Assembly (NCBI GenBank): GCA_012934845.2
Contig: WNNJ02000628.1
Location: forward strand, 225,144 to 289,143
DNA: 64,000 nucleotides
Source: Pomphorhynchus laevis
Lineage: Eukaryota > Acanthocephala > Palaeacanthocephala > Echinorhynchida > Pomphorhynchidae
Direction: 5' to 3'
The notes beneath the pieces were generated by a model. The model was not told the origin of the DNA and did no database searches. It worked only from the letters and a program-made list of their open reading frames with translations. Of this stretch, positions 30,835 through 42,935 are shown one piece after another. Numbering within the stretch: position 1 is the stretch's first letter; each line of letters starts with the position of its first letter. The translations under genes were made by a program, and so were the position numbers.

Positions 30835-33012
30835 TGCTCTTTAGCGAGCTTGCAGATCTTATGTCTCACTGTTCATTGTCTTATACCTCTTCATTTGTTC
30901 TCAGTGACTTTAATATTCGTCTTGATCGTCCATCTGACTCTGACTCTATCACTTTAACTAATCTTTTTTCTGATTTTAACTATAAATTACTTTCAACAAG
31001 CCCAACTCATATTCTCGGCGGTGCTCTCGACATCATTGCTGTTCCTAACTGCTTCAATAACCATACTTCCTTGTCAATTACTGATCCTGGTTTGTTCGAG
31101 CATTTCATCTTACTCTTACTCGTCCCCATCCTCCTTCTCTGCCTCCACCATTATCCACACTAAGTCGACCCTGGAAACTTCTCGATATCCCTATTCTCTG
31201 CACAGCCTTACTCAATTCTTCACTATTTTCACTTACTCTTAACAATTTCTCTCCCGATGATCTCTGCATTCTGTTTGATTCTGAACTTACATCAGTCCTC
31301 AATAACCTTCTGCGTAGTCGACTCCGACCTTCTTAGCGCTTGCGCCATGCTCCCTGGTTCGATTCTGACTGTAGTCCTTCTAAGCGTCGACTCCGTCACG
31401 CTTTTCCTGTGTATAATCGATTTCTTAAACGTTCTCCCAACTCACTCCCTCGAAATCTGCGTGATTCCTACTTTTCTCTACGCCGTTCACATCTCATTCT
31501 TATATATACTAAACGTACTCTCTTTTGGCGAAATCAACTCGAGTCCTCTTCCAACTCTAAATCTCATTAGAAAATCTTAAACTCAATTCTTTCACGATCA
31601 TCTACCCTTTGTAATATAAATCCTGGTAAATTTTCTTCTTATCTACAAACTAAGCTATCTAATTTACTTTCCTTACTACCCATAGCCTCCTTGTACCCTC
31701 TCTTCTCTTTAAATAATTCCCTCCCAGAGCTATGCCACCTTCTTCTCGTTTCGTCTGATGAAGTTTCTTTGGTTCCGCTGTTATTACCTAATAAAACCTC
31801 TCCTTCTGACTCAATTCCCACTCACTTGCTTAAAAATATCTGCTCCTTTATCTCATCCTTCCTAAACACATTGTTCAACTCGTCCATCCGTGGCCATACA
31901 TTTCCTTCCATCTAGAAATCATATCTATCAAACCGAACTTTTCGCGTTTGTTAAAACTCTTCTCTTTCCAATCCTTCGTCCATCCTATCCGGTGGTCCAC
32001 AATGCTCCGTATTAGGCCCTTTGATTTTCTCTCTTCTTCTCGGTGATTTGTTTTCTATTTCTCATACATTTAACTTCCATGCTATGCAATATGCTGATGA
32101 TATTCTCATCTATGATCATGCACCTGCATATCGTATTCATGATCTTAGTGTTTTTGCTTCCAACTGTCTTGACTCAATTTTCAACCACATTTCTTCTCTT
32201 CGTCCTACTCTGAATCCTAATAAATCAAAAATAATTGGGATCCTTCTTCGACACCCCGTCTCATAGCATCCCTCCGTATCATTAAATTCTACAATTGTTC
32301 CTATCGTTGATAATCTCGTTTTCTTAGGCTTCCATTTCGACAACCGACTTTCATTTAAACATTTCGTTAGAGATAAAGTACGCTCATCTACCTTGATTAT
32401 CCGCAACCTCCGTCATATTCGTAGTTTGATCGATTTTCCTCCTTGTATGATTCACATTTCTTCTCACCTTTTCTCAAGACATGATTACTGCCTTAGTCAA
32501 TTTTCCAACTCACCTAAATCCACTCTTATTCCACTACAACGCATCGTAAACTCAGCCATCCGAATTCTCCTCCGTCTTCGTCGTTCTGATCATACATCTC
32601 ACCATCTTGCTTCCCTCGATTGGCCTACCATTTATTCTCGTGCTCAAATTCGTCTTCTTCTCATTGCTTTCCGCCTTGTAACTTTTCATACTACTTCATT
32701 TCTCAACCTTCCTTTTCTCGACAATTAGCGTCCTGATTACCGTTCTTTGCGTTTTCTTAATTCCCTTCTTTTACATGTCCAATCTACTCTACCTCTTTCG
32801 GCTTCCACTCCTTCCTTTGGCTGATCCTCTCTGGTGGAATCATCTGCCCATTCATATATGCTAATCAACCTCAATGCCGTGTTTCAAATGCCAAATCCGA
32901 TCACATTTAAATAATTTAAGAAATTTATCTATATGACTTTTGCTGTGTGTTTTTAGTTAGTGGACTTGTAAGCGTGCAGTTGGCACGCATTTGCCACTTT
33001 AAATAAATTATT
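30835..33012 (+). mobile_element. LINE family A, second + copy (5'-truncated, internally deleted)
   Basis: Starts inside the APE domain (ELADLMSHCSLSY, VLSDFNIRLDRPSD), passes the linker (RHAPWFDSD; the unbroken target of RLE element A lies at about 31,484-31,512), loses about 0.5 kb of RT at about 31,915, resumes before YADDILIYDHAP (about 32,087) and ends at TTTAAATAAATTATTATATTG. Many breaks. Confidence 0.78.
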
Positions 33013-34110
33013 ATATTGAGATTTTTGAGTCGCTTTTCGTATGTCAAATGTTTAAACCACGTACTTTGTACTCTGCTTTGTAATATGATATGTAGCCTGT
33101 GAACAGTGATTGAGAATGCTTGAGCAAAGAGCATTAAACAGGAGCCGGAAAGGTTCGGTCGTTAAACTGTTGAAAGTTCGAAAAATTATCCCACAGACTC
33201 ATCTGCCTTTCGAACAAGTAACTTCTGTATTTTTCCAGGTGCTGAGGTTGTTTGAAACTACGATACCTAAATCACGATATTCTTGAATAAATGGTATAGG
33301 ATCATGACTAATAGTATAAGTTGTGCTTGAGCAATTCTTTCCAATATGCACATATTCACATTCGGACTCATTAACAACTAGATTGTTTTTGTATGCCATG
33401 TTATCAATATATCAAGGTCAGACTTAAGTATATTCGATCGTCAACACTAACGATGGTGCGATATATCTTCATATCATCAGCATAGATCAATACTTTCAAC
33501 TGGAGCATAAACGGAAGTTTACTAATGTACAGGTTGAACAATACTGGTCCAAGAGTTGGATTACTGTGAAACGCCAATATATATAAACCTAATCGGATAG
33601 GATTCAATTGACACAAACTGCAACACTTTACCTCTAAAATAATCCAATTGACAATTTTTGAATTAAAACGAGATTTTCTAAATTTTTTAAGAACACGGTG
33701 ATCGACTGTATCAAATGTTCGAGAAAAATCGACAAATATGACATCAGTGTCAATACCCATATTAAATAACTCTGTCCAATCATGCTTTGCAATCAAAAGA
33801 TTGAAACATGTTGATCGATGTGCACGAAATCTATGCTGGGCCGGATGTAATATATTAATATTTGAAATATGACGATTTATATGGATAAGTATTAATCGTT
33901 CCAACACTTTACAACAAATGCAAGTTAAGCTTATTGGTCTGTAGTCATATGCACAAGACCTGTCAATCATTGAGTAATGAGTACGTAAATATGCGGTGTA
34001 AAGGCCTACATATTTGTGATGCTACATTTTTAAGCAATACGGATGGTAAACCGTCATGACCGGCTGCATGACACTGTCTTAAGCGGAGTAGTTGTATGTA
34101 GACATCATTA
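33013..34110 (-). mobile_element. CR1-like LINE fragment, RT region
   Basis: Minus frames: CHAAGHDGLPSVLLK, YRPISLTCICCKVLERLI, HRFRAHRSTCFNLL, FVDFSRTFDTVDH (motif A, Lys replaced), TLGPVLFNLYI, LIYADDMKIYR (motif C, 33,470-33,505), then VNESECEYVHIGK and an LGIVVSNNL thumb. Frameshifted and with degraded motif B. The linker piece at 35,820-35,945 may be the upstream part of the same copy, split by the (TA)n and 357-bp arrays. Confidence 0.75.
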
Positions 34111-34112
34111 AC

Positions 34113-34181
<69 letters not shown>
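34110..34181. repeat. (TA)n microsatellite
   Basis: An almost perfect TA run of about 65 bp. It borders the left edge of the 357-bp array; a shorter TA run (35,506-35,521) borders the right edge. Confidence 0.95.
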
Positions 34182-34182
<1 letters not shown>

Positions 34183-35506
34183 CAGTCAAGCATCCGAAAG
34201 TTTGATCCTCTGGTTGTTTATGATGGTCTGCATTGCAAATTGTTGGATTTAAGAGCTAACGCCACCAACAATTTAAGCTAGATGTCGGAAATGCATTTTC
34301 ACAATGTCACAGAGGCAGCCGAAACGGCGTGTGATAGTTCATCTTACTGACGATGGCTGCCGGCTATCACATGACCGTCTAGGAGTGACGAGAGTTTGCA
34401 GACTGAAGAATATGCTCGATTCGAACACTTACTTAAATATACGGAAAGAATTGCTATTCGCAATCTCGAGCAATACCGATTCAAACGAAACTCTTATGAT
34501 TATATAGAAAGAATTGATCCACTCAATCTCGGTTTCTTACAGTCAAGCATCCGAAAGTTTGATCCTCTGGTTGTTTATGATGGTCTGCATTGCAAATTGT
34601 TGGATTTAAGAGCTAACGCCACCAACAATTTAAGCTAGATGTCGGAAATGCATTTTCACAATGTCACAGAGGCAGCCGAAACGGCGTGTGATAGTTCATC
34701 TTACTGACGATGGCTGCCGGCTATCACATGACCGTCTAGGAGTGACGAGAGTTTGCAGACTGAAGAATATGCTCGATTCGAACACTTACTTAAATATACG
34801 GAAAGAATTGCTATTCGCAATCTCGAGCAATACCGATTCAAACGAAACTCTTATGATTATATAGAAAGAATTGATCCACTCAATCTCGGTTTCTTACAGT
34901 CAAGCATCCGAAAGTTTGATCCTCTGGTTGTTTATGATGGTCTGCATTGCAAATTGTTGGATTTAAGAGCTAACGCCACCAACAATTTAAGCTAGATGTC
35001 GGAAATGCATTTTCACAATGTCACAGAGGCAGCCGAAACGGCGTGTGATAGTTCATCTTACTGACGATGGCTGCCGGCTATCACATGACCGTCTAGGAGT
35101 GACGAGAGTTTGCAGACTGAAGAATATGCTCGATTCGAACACTTACTTAAATATACGGAAAGAATTGCTATTCGCAATCTCGAGCAATACCGATTCAAAC
35201 GAAACTCTTATGATTATATAGAAAGAATTGATCCACTCAATCTCGGTTTCTTACAGTCAAGCATCCGAAAGTTTGATCCTCTGGTTGTTTATGATGGTCT
35301 GCATTGCAAATTGTTGGATTTAAGAGCTAACGCCACCAACAATTTAAGCTAGATGTCGGAAATGCATTTTCACAATGTCACAGAGGCAGCCGAAACGGCG
35401 TGTTATAGTTCATCTTACTGACGATGGCTGCCGGCTATCACATGACCGTCTAGGAGTGACGAGAGTTTGCAGACTGAAGAATATGCTCGATTCGAACACT
35501 TACTTA
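34182..35506. repeat. Tandem array of 357-bp units, ~3.7 copies, nearly identical
   Basis: The block starting ATGTCGGAAATGCATTTTC recurs at 34,280, 34,637, 34,994 and 35,351. The copies are identical by eye except one base in the last (TGTTATAG for TGTGATAG). 357 is 119 x 3, so open frames of 67 and 80 codons recur in every unit but always stop within it. An internal inverted repeat GTGATAG / CTATCAC is present. The first and last units are partial and both break in TA-rich DNA. No known domain; recent amplification or homogenisation is implied. Confidence 0.92.
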
Positions 35507-35819
35507 AATATATATATATATACTATCATAGTATATTCCTGAAATATACTATCATTAAAAGTATGATATTTTCATCAATAAGCACTTCGCCTCTAACGCG
35601 CAACGGAAAACTCTTATTCTTTGTTCTGTTTTTCAGAGAACAGTATTTGAAGAATATATTTGGTTGGAGTGTGATTTTTGAGCAAGAGGCACTTCGAAGT
35701 TATATTTCTTTAATCTTTTTAGCTAAGTAAATTTATTCCTTGCATCACGATATAACCTATTATTATCAGATAAACGGTATTGGTTGTAAAGATTCTTGCA
35801 TATTTTAAGTTATTTCTTT
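35507..35819. other. No feature recognised
   Basis: AT-rich. An open frame running out of the last 357-bp unit continues to 35,730 but has no recognisable similarity. Confidence 0.5.
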
Positions 35820-35945
35820 AATTCATCGTCAACCAAGGTTTATAGCTTTTACTAGCGCGTGAGGTGCATATAGACGCATACCTATTAAGTAGAAAGACAA
35901 ACGTATCATGGAAATGAGCCAAAGCACTCTCCAATGTAAACTGTC
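35820..35945 (-). mobile_element. CR1-like LINE linker fragment
   Basis: The minus strand reads ALAHFHDTFVFLLNRY and SYKPWLTMN, the PW-type segment between APE and RT in CR1-like ORF2. Possibly the upstream part of the fragment at 33,013-34,110. Confidence 0.55.
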
Positions 35946-38520
35946 ATGCAGGCGATTTCTGTGGAGTGATTATAGCGGAAAATGGATTGGAAAGGAGGGT
36001 ACAGATTGGATGATGAGAGCTATGCGTTGATCTATATTAAGGTGAGGCGTTTTAAGAGCTTAGAAAGAGTAGGGAGTAGTGAAATGGGGCGATAGCTAGA
36101 AGGAAGGGAGGGGTCGTGTGGGTAGGCAGGGGATTGGCAGGTGAGGTTTTGCTGGGCAAGGACATGAGGACAGATGAGACTTCGGAAGGTGAGACATGGA
36201 GAAGATGAAAGAGTTCTGGGAGAATGAGGCTAGGCGGGGAAAAGTGGGATAGGATGGACACCGGGGTGTGATAGAGCAACATGGATAGTTTGCTCTGAAG
36301 AAATGACGAATAATCATGGGGATTGCTGTTGCACGGCGGAGAGGAGCGAGCAAGGACTGAGTTAAAAGTATGTCATAGAGTCTTAGAGTTGAATAAAGTG
36401 ATGATTTTATGCTGCCAGAAGGAGTTGCATTTGGTACGTATTAGGTCGAGATGAGACTGGCGATTAGCAAGATAGGTATCACGGAAAGACGGAGTGATCG
36501 AACGGAAATCACGTCTGACAGAGCGGTGATAGACTCGAAAAGCATAACGGAGTCGACGCTTTTAGAGTAGGCATTGGATGTCAAACCATGGGCACGGTGC
36601 AAGCGACGCTGTGGGTGACGCTTGAAAGGCAAGAGAAGATCGAGAATGTATGTGAATTTAGAGTCGAACAGAAAGGCGAGATCGTGAAGAGAGGAATATG
36701 TTATTGTGAGATAGGATAGAGACGATTTGAGTAAGGCATAGCGGAGAAAGGAGAGGTCAAGATTTCTCCAAGGGCGACGTAGGATTGTAGGTGTGTTAGG
36801 AGGGGTGTGGTTGGGAGTGAAATCAAGGGTGACGAGAAAGTGATCTGATAGATCAGAATCGAAGATGGACAGTGAGGTGTAGGCAGCAAAATGATCGGGG
36901 ACAACGATGATGTAGAGTGCCCCACCAAGGATATGTATGGGGGCAGTGGGGATGGGTTTGTAGTTATAGTTGGATATAATGTTGATGAACTGGATGTACT
37001 CGGTGGAAGAGGGGTGGTCGAGGCGGATGTCGTTGTCGTCAAGAATGATTGAGGGGATTGAGGACAAAGAAGAGTGGAACAGAAGGTCAGCGAGTTCGGT
37101 AAAAAATAAGGAGGTAGGAGCTGATGAACCAGGACGGTATACAATGGCGAGATCTAGAGTGATCGGGAAAGAATAACGACAAGTGAGCAGTTTAAAAGGC
37201 CAAGGACTGAAAGGGGAAGTGATTTTGCGAATAGACGTGGGGTGACGGGCGAATGCGACAATGCGCCATGATTAGAGAATTTAGAAAAGGATGAGCTGAG
37301 GGGGCGAGCGGATTCGACTAGGGAGCAACCGACAGAGAGCAAACGACGGATAGAGAGGTAGTCAGAATCGGAGTGTCAGGATTCGGTGAGGCAGAAGAGA
37401 TCGATGGATTGCTTAGTGAATAGGTTGAGGATGATATGGATTTATTGAGAATAAATCTAGTGTTAAGGAGGGCCGAGGCGAAAACCGTGTGTGTTGGTGA
37501 TACTGGCTAGTGAAGTAGACACATAGGGGAGATGGAGCGCCATCGAATATGTGGGCGGGTGTGGACAACTTGAAAATTTCTGACGATGTTTCGGATGGAG
37601 TGAGATGTTTCGCCGTTTTCCTCGCAACATCCTTTTTCGATGCGGGCATAAGAGAGTTGAGCGATTTCGGAATGGCGTGTTTGAAGATGACATGAGTTTA
37701 AATCGTTGAGAGAGGACAGAGCACGCCTGAGAGCGATGCTTGAAAACAATTTTCAGGCGAGGGAGCTGAGTAGAATTCTATTGAGAAGATTTGTTTAGGC
37801 AGATGAATGCGACAGGAGAGGTGTTGTTGAAAAAGGATGGTTTATCCACAGGAAGAAGATACGAGATGGTAGATCTGATGGCGGAAACATGGTAGTCGAG
37901 ACGTGCTTGTGGAAATAAGAAGATGGAAGGAGTAATATTAGTGACGATGACGCAACGATCGCGAGAAGGAAAGCTTTTCCGTAAAGGAGGACGAGTGACG
38001 TGAGTGGGTGAGATCACGATAGGATAGCTAACAGTTGAAGATATGAAAGGAGTTGGTTTGACTGCGGAAGACAATAAGGATTTGGATAATATAGAGGGTG
38101 GCAAACGATGCGCAGAAAAGTTATGAGTGAAAAAATCGTGGAGGGATGTGGAGGTGATTTTGATTGATGGTTGTAGGTTATTGAGAAACAAGACAGGAGG
38201 GACGTGACGGGGGTGTCGGGAAGTAAAGATGGCAAGGGATGCGAAGTGTTCTGATGACAGGATAGGTAGGTAGAGAAAGGACATTGAAAACGACGGGGTA
38301 GTTTAAGTGGACGTGTTTGATGTTGATATGTGCTTATGGGTGAGGTCGTGGATTAATTTGTTTTCACAAAATCCACATAGGATGTCTTCTTTAGACTTAC
38401 TGTTGTCACAGGCGATTGTTGTCCATACGCTGCAGTCGTGTGTCGAGCACTGTACTTGCAGTTGAGCATAGTTGGTGTCGTTCGTAGCTGTTTTCTTACG
38501 TCCTTTCATTAACATCCTTG
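35946..38520 (-). mobile_element. LINE family B (relative of family A), 3'-truncated, with ORF1
   Basis: Order on the minus strand: ORF1 remnants (38,515 to about 37,410), APE domain (37,342 to about 36,440: GCSLVESAR, VYRPGS, DIRLDHPS, HILGGALYII, SDLSDHFLVT), linker, and the start of the RT, which stops near 35,950 at the HSTEIA position. The first ORF1 frame (38,303-38,515) holds a Cys/His-rich stretch (CSTHDC..C..CGFCENK) resembling the PHD-type finger found in ORF1 of CR1/L2-like elements. GC content is higher than its surroundings. Frame breaks throughout; APE motifs match family A but are well diverged. Confidence 0.7.
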
Positions 38521-39589
38521 TGTGTTAAAGCATCTAATGAAGTTATATGATTTCTACAGGCATTATCAAGAGGGTATATTCTAAGATTACTCTCGTTACT
38601 CCCAGAGTCATCACACAAGCTGGTGATTAAGGGTAAATAGCGGTTGAAAGAGCATCCAATGATACCAACGTTCTGGTGCGTGTTGGATATATTTGATTAA
38701 TCATAAACGTATATCAATATCCGCAATAAATTTTTTAGTGTCTAGTGATTTTTTTGTTTTGTAGAATATTAGCGGCAGTCCAAACTACGCAACCATCAAC
38801 GTCATATTCGACTTGTTGCGTGATATATCTAGGCTACGTAGTCACTTTTCCCTTTGATTGTTTATACCAGGCGATCCGACGAAATTGTATAGTTTAATAT
38901 TGTGTGCAGAATCCAATATTAATCGTATTGTCTATATCGTATTGCTTAATTGTATTACAGATATTGTAATAAATTATTGAATATGTATATATTTGATATT
39001 GCTTTTACCGCAAGCGAAGTGAGTTAAACTGAAATCTGGAACTGTAATTTTATATTTTTATCTCTTAGTTAAGAATATAAAATATAAAAATGAACAGCAC
39101 ATTCACGAATATTGGACATTTTCCTCTGTACGATGTTGCTCAGAAAAAATCAAGATCGTTCCATAGATAATCAATCGTGAGGTTTCTTGTGACGACCTCC
39201 ATAAAGATAAATCGTTAATCAAGGGCTTTATACACCAGAGTACATCGTAGATGGCGCGCAAGGGTCCTTCGCCATATCAGTAATATTGTAAAATTGTTAA
39301 TAATATGTGGAAACTCTAAGCATCACAATCCTCTATCGTATCTGAAGAAATTCATTGTCTGTCAGAATGTCATATGATTTGTTAATGCATTTTTATTTGT
39401 CTTGTGCTGTTTCAGCTTAGTTGAATAAAGCTTGATGAACAGTGCACAAAATAAGATTTCTTTAGGATGAGTGAATATTATTTCACACAAGTTATTAACT
39501 GCAAATGGCTATTTTAACTGTTCACATAAAAGTAAAAAACTCAATTTACAGTAAAGAAAAAAGTCAATGACTAAAATAACTTGAAGCGT
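38521..39589. other. Intergenic, no feature recognised
   Basis: AT-rich. No long open frame, no repeat and no RNA gene that I can support. Confidence 0.5.
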
Positions 39590-39965
39590 CCACACCAGTA
39601 TTTAATAGCCAATGTCGAATATTTCGCTGGAAGCTACAATATTAGCTGGATATATTAAACTGCAATACGACAATCAAAATCTAAGGTGTGACAAAAACAC
39701 TATAATTATTTAGGAGTAATTTTCTCTTCACAACGAGCATTCAATGAACACATCAAAAATAGTATAATGGTAAAATATGGATGTATGACATGAAAGGAGC
39801 CATTATATTTTACAAAACCATTATGAAAAAATTAAACTTCTCTCAACTCTAAAGATAGGAGTTTACGAACACACTTATTATATATACCAATACTCTTTGA
39901 TTATTAGCGAAAGTTGCTTAGAAAGTGAAGCATGGTTCAAACCAATTTATGAAGATACAATATTT
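39590..39965 (+). mobile_element. Possible LINE thumb-region fragment
   Basis: A + frame reads YNYLGVIFSSQRAFNEHI at about 39,690-39,750, the YLGV block that follows the RT active site in many LINEs, then degenerate sequence with ESEAWFKPIYED. Short and broken. Confidence 0.4.
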
Positions 39966-40030
39966 TAATTATCAACTTCAGATTAAACCTTCTTATAATA
40001 AATAAACGATAAACAGAAACAAAAAATTAA

Positions 40031-40780
40031 TCAGTTGCAATAACCGCAGGTTTTGGGGCAAAGCGTTCTAATTTTAATCTTAACACAATAACTGAAATAT
40101 GTGTGGCATTCAACACTTTTATCCACACAGGCTGTGGATACCTCGACAGCATCTTCCTCGGCGATTGGTCGAGGACTGAGCATATTTTGATGATGAGTTT
40201 CTATTATTTCTTGATGTTCATATTCCGGATGTGCATTATGCATGTTATAGTGATGATGTTGATGAAAATGGTTGTCCACATATGTCGTCGATGGCTCTAT
40301 CGGTCTAATTATTTGATGGTACTGTTCATTTTGAATTAATTGAGGGTATGCAGCAGCACTGATCGGGATGTTGGCAACAGATGTGTCTCTAACGCCATGA
40401 TGACAATCTTTCTCGATCGGACTGAATCCATATTGTTGTCCACCATAATGACCATAATTTGGACCCTGTTGTCCATAATATTTTCCATGATGACCAAAAT
40501 GATGTGTCCTGCCTTCTTTTTCTGAACTCTCTCTTCCAGTTAACTTTTGTAAGCTTTTCTTAATAGCCTTGTATCCTAGTACTCCAGCACCAACACCAGC
40601 AGCTGTCCCGATTACCTTTTTTATCAATCCACGAGCATGACGATTATATACTGGTTGTTCTAAATCTTTCTTCCAGCTTCTTTGTGTGTTTTTCAACGAA
40701 GATTCTTTCTCGATATTGTCAAGACCTGCGCAATGACCCATCAAAATAGATAACCACATTATTAGAATTTGTAATAACAT
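40031..40780 (-). CDS. Secreted ShKT-domain protein, His/Tyr/Gly-rich
   Basis: 249 aa. Start taken at ATG 40,780 because it opens a classic signal peptide (MLLQILIMWLSILMGHCAG); the open frame to 40,807 begins with TTG. After the signal peptide comes a basic, dibasic-site-rich stretch (~25-60), then a small hydrophobic glycine-rich segment (GTAAGVGAGVLGYKAI), a G/H/Y/Q-rich low-complexity middle (GHHGKYYGQQGPNYGHYGGQ; HFHQHHHYNMHN) and a C-terminal ShKT module with six cysteines: C..C..C...C..C..C in CVDKSVECHTYFSYC...LCPKTCGYCN. ShKT domains occur in secreted proteins of nematodes and other invertebrates as ion-channel-binding or matrix modules. Function here is unknown. No intron is needed and no damage is seen. 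It is the only clear single-exon host gene in the window. Confidence 0.8.
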   Translation of the reverse strand: MLLQILIMWLSILMGHCAGLDNIEKESSLKNTQRSWKKDLEQPVYNRHARGLIKKVIGTAAGVGAGVLGYKAIKKSLQKLTGRESSEKEGRTHHFGHHGKYYGQQGPNYGHYGGQQYGFSPIEKDCHHGVRDTSVANIPISAAAYPQLIQNEQYHQIIRPIEPSTTYVDNHFHQHHHYNMHNAHPEYEHQEIIETHHQNMLSPRPIAEEDAVEVSTACVDKSVECHTYFSYCVKIKIRTLCPKTCGYCN

Positions 40781-41834
40781 CCAGTACAATCGAAAATGAG
40801 TATTCAATTATAGTAAATCGGTTCCTCTTCTGATGTTGATGTTATATAGTTGTTTTTCATGTCTTAAATAATCCCATTCTCTCTTAATAAAGGATTAAAT
40901 AACCTGCTGATACAAATGCAATCGAACAATTGTTTGCCTATGCAATGTAACAATAGCAAAGCTATATCGTTTTTTTTCCAAACGGCACGCAGATATTTGC
41001 AAAGTTACAGGAAATATCTTTGATAATATGGAGCAGATTATTACATATAGCGCCTGTCGGATCAACAATTTACCTTACGATTCTAAGCTGTTACGTTGGA
41101 ATGAATGAAATAGTGTACGTACCAATTTAGATTTACTACTAAACAGAAACCGTATTTTCATAGCGTACCAATAATTTTTAAATTTTTGATTTTATTTTTG
41201 GGAAACAATAAAATCAACAAATCGGAATGTACGATACAGTACACTATGAAAAGATAAGATACAAGTGATTAACAACTATGGCACGTATATTCAAATTTAG
41301 GAATCATTTGGCTAAACAAAACTTAAATCCTGAAAACAATGCTGTTTATATATGGTCGGATGAAATATGTGATGATCAGGATAACAGAGAATTTTGCAAT
41401 AAAATAAGCACGTGCCTGACTAATAGACGAGCGGATATTAAGGAATTTAATATTTGATATATTAAGGAATTTGTACACGTACAAATTCTGATGGTATGAC
41501 ATTGCACGCTATTAAAAGTTAAGCACACGGACTTGAACTTAAAGTAATATAATGTGGAATGGAAAACAGCAAAAAACGCAGGAACCTATACGATTTTTGA
41601 GTTCCTGAAGCTTTACTTTTAAGATTTGAAGGAACAAATGGCGATGCAATTATACATTACAAAATCTTTTGAGTACAAGATCAAAACAAAATATGTTTTC
41701 CTTAATTATTTTTAGATAATTAAGAGTTTAGTTAAGATATTTCGGTTTATTCGTAGAGAAGCATATATTGCCCTCAAGATAACACATTAATTCCATATGT
41801 ACAACATCGATTAATCCTTGAACAACACTATTTC
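40781..41834. other. Intergenic; upstream region of the ShKT gene
   Basis: AT-rich. One 59-codon + frame (41,278-41,457) is listed separately. No promoter element can be assigned with confidence. Confidence 0.4.
41278..41457 (+). CDS. Small ORF of unknown nature
   Basis: 59 codons from ATG, MARIFKFRNH...RRADIKEFNI, with ordinary residue composition and three cysteines. It resembles nothing I recognise. The tail GAATTTAATATTTGATATATTAAGG is followed by a short direct repeat. It may be an exon or element remnant. Confidence 0.2.
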   Translation: MARIFKFRNHLAKQNLNPENNAVYIWSDEICDDQDNREFCNKISTCLTNRRADIKEFNI

Positions 41835-42186
41835 TATTATGTACACCAATATTTTAAGCTTACCCAAAACGCTCGATGAATTACGTTTGATCGTGAAAAC
41901 ATCACAACTTGATATTATAGCAATCACTGAAACCTGACTCCATGTCGATGTTTTGGATAGCGAAGTCATTATTCCTGGTTATTTGCTAAGACGTGCTGAT
42001 CGGGATACTTGCAAGGGCGGCGGACTAATTGTATATGTTAAACATGCACTGTCGATGAACGTAGTCGAATCTTCTTCAGAGATGAAAGATTACTGTGAAT
42101 TTATGTGGGTTACTATATCAGGTTTTATCCAATTTACTCTCCGCATTGATATTTTCTACGACCCCCTAGTTTCCAAGTCTCAATAA
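41835..42186 (+). mobile_element. CR1-like LINE fragment, APE domain
   Basis: The + frame reads NILSLPKTLDELRLIVKT, DIIAITET (catalytic Glu), then VIIPGYLLRRADRDTCKGGG and FMWVTI, the N-terminal half of a CR1-type endonuclease. It stops where RLE copy G begins. Confidence 0.75.
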
Positions 42187-42189
42187 TTT

Positions 42190-42835
42190 GTAGTCAATAA
42201 TTTTTGGTCAGACGGATAGACAGATAAACATGCAGATGCACCACGCATTGTCGCATACACAACCATGCTTTGCAAGTTTTGCGAGGCACGGCTAAGTGCA
42301 CTTGATCTTCGTTCAGTTTCTGTGAGATGGCGCTGCTCTTTTAGTAGTTGACACGCAACGGTCATAACTGTATCAGGGTTACATTGCTGGCTGTCCACAT
42401 ACGTAGCATATATCTGCAAGGAGGCGGAATATTCAGATGCAGTTGTCGTTGTTGGGTCATCTAACCCAAGACCGCCATTTCGGATCTTCGTAGAAAGGAT
42501 AGCAAGCAGTGGATCGCCGTCATTAGAACAGGTAATCCCCAATTCTTGAAGGAAGGCGAGCATTTCAGTCATCAATGGTTTGAACCAAGACGGGGAACAG
42601 TTGCAACAGCGTTGTATATGCTTCCATCTCTGCTGGAAAGACTTAAGCAACGCAGAAAATGCCAATTGAGCTTCGAAACTGGCAATCTCTCTGAGTTTCG
42701 ACAAATGATCGACCAACTTAGACACGACAAACTTAACCGTCTCAGCACAAAATGCATTATTACCGACCGGAGCGCCAAGAATTATTAGTCCATCAGGTGA
42801 TAAGGACAGGCACTCATCTTTGAAAATCATCATGT
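42190..42835 (-). mobile_element. CXC-RT-RLE retrotransposon, copy G (thumb region only)
   Basis: An open minus frame of about 215 codons: IILGAPVGN, FSALLKSFQQRWKHIQRC, GGLGLDDP, YATMRGASACLSVYPSD. It is the segment between RT and endonuclease in copies C and D. Truncated on both sides, by the CR1 fragment on the left and (ATT)n on the right. The frame is still open. Confidence 0.75.
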
Positions 42836-42884
42836 TATTAAAATCATATTAATACTTATTAAATCCATATAAAATCATATTATA

Positions 42885-42925
42885 ATTTTTATTATTATTA
42901 TTTTTTTATTATTATTTTTATATAA
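42885..42925. repeat. (ATT)n microsatellite at the 3' end of RLE copy H
   Basis: TTTTTATTATTATTATTTTTTTATT-type tract. It matches the tracts at 15,096, 16,866, 20,236, 23,835 and 25,680. Confidence 0.9.
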
Positions 42926-42935
42926 GACAAACACT

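Noticed and set aside
35045-35100. Hammerhead motif in the 357-bp unit (CTGACGA and CCGAAACGGC occur)
   Set aside because: The boxes are in an order and spacing that cannot form stem II followed by GAAA.
34304-35352. Repeated 67- and 80-codon frames in the 357-bp array as a repeat protein
   Set aside because: Each frame ends within the unit, and there is no sign of a continuous product.
40031-40780. ShKT gene as a toxin
   Set aside because: ShKT modules are common in ordinary secreted proteins; the long low-complexity middle is unlike small channel-blocking peptides.
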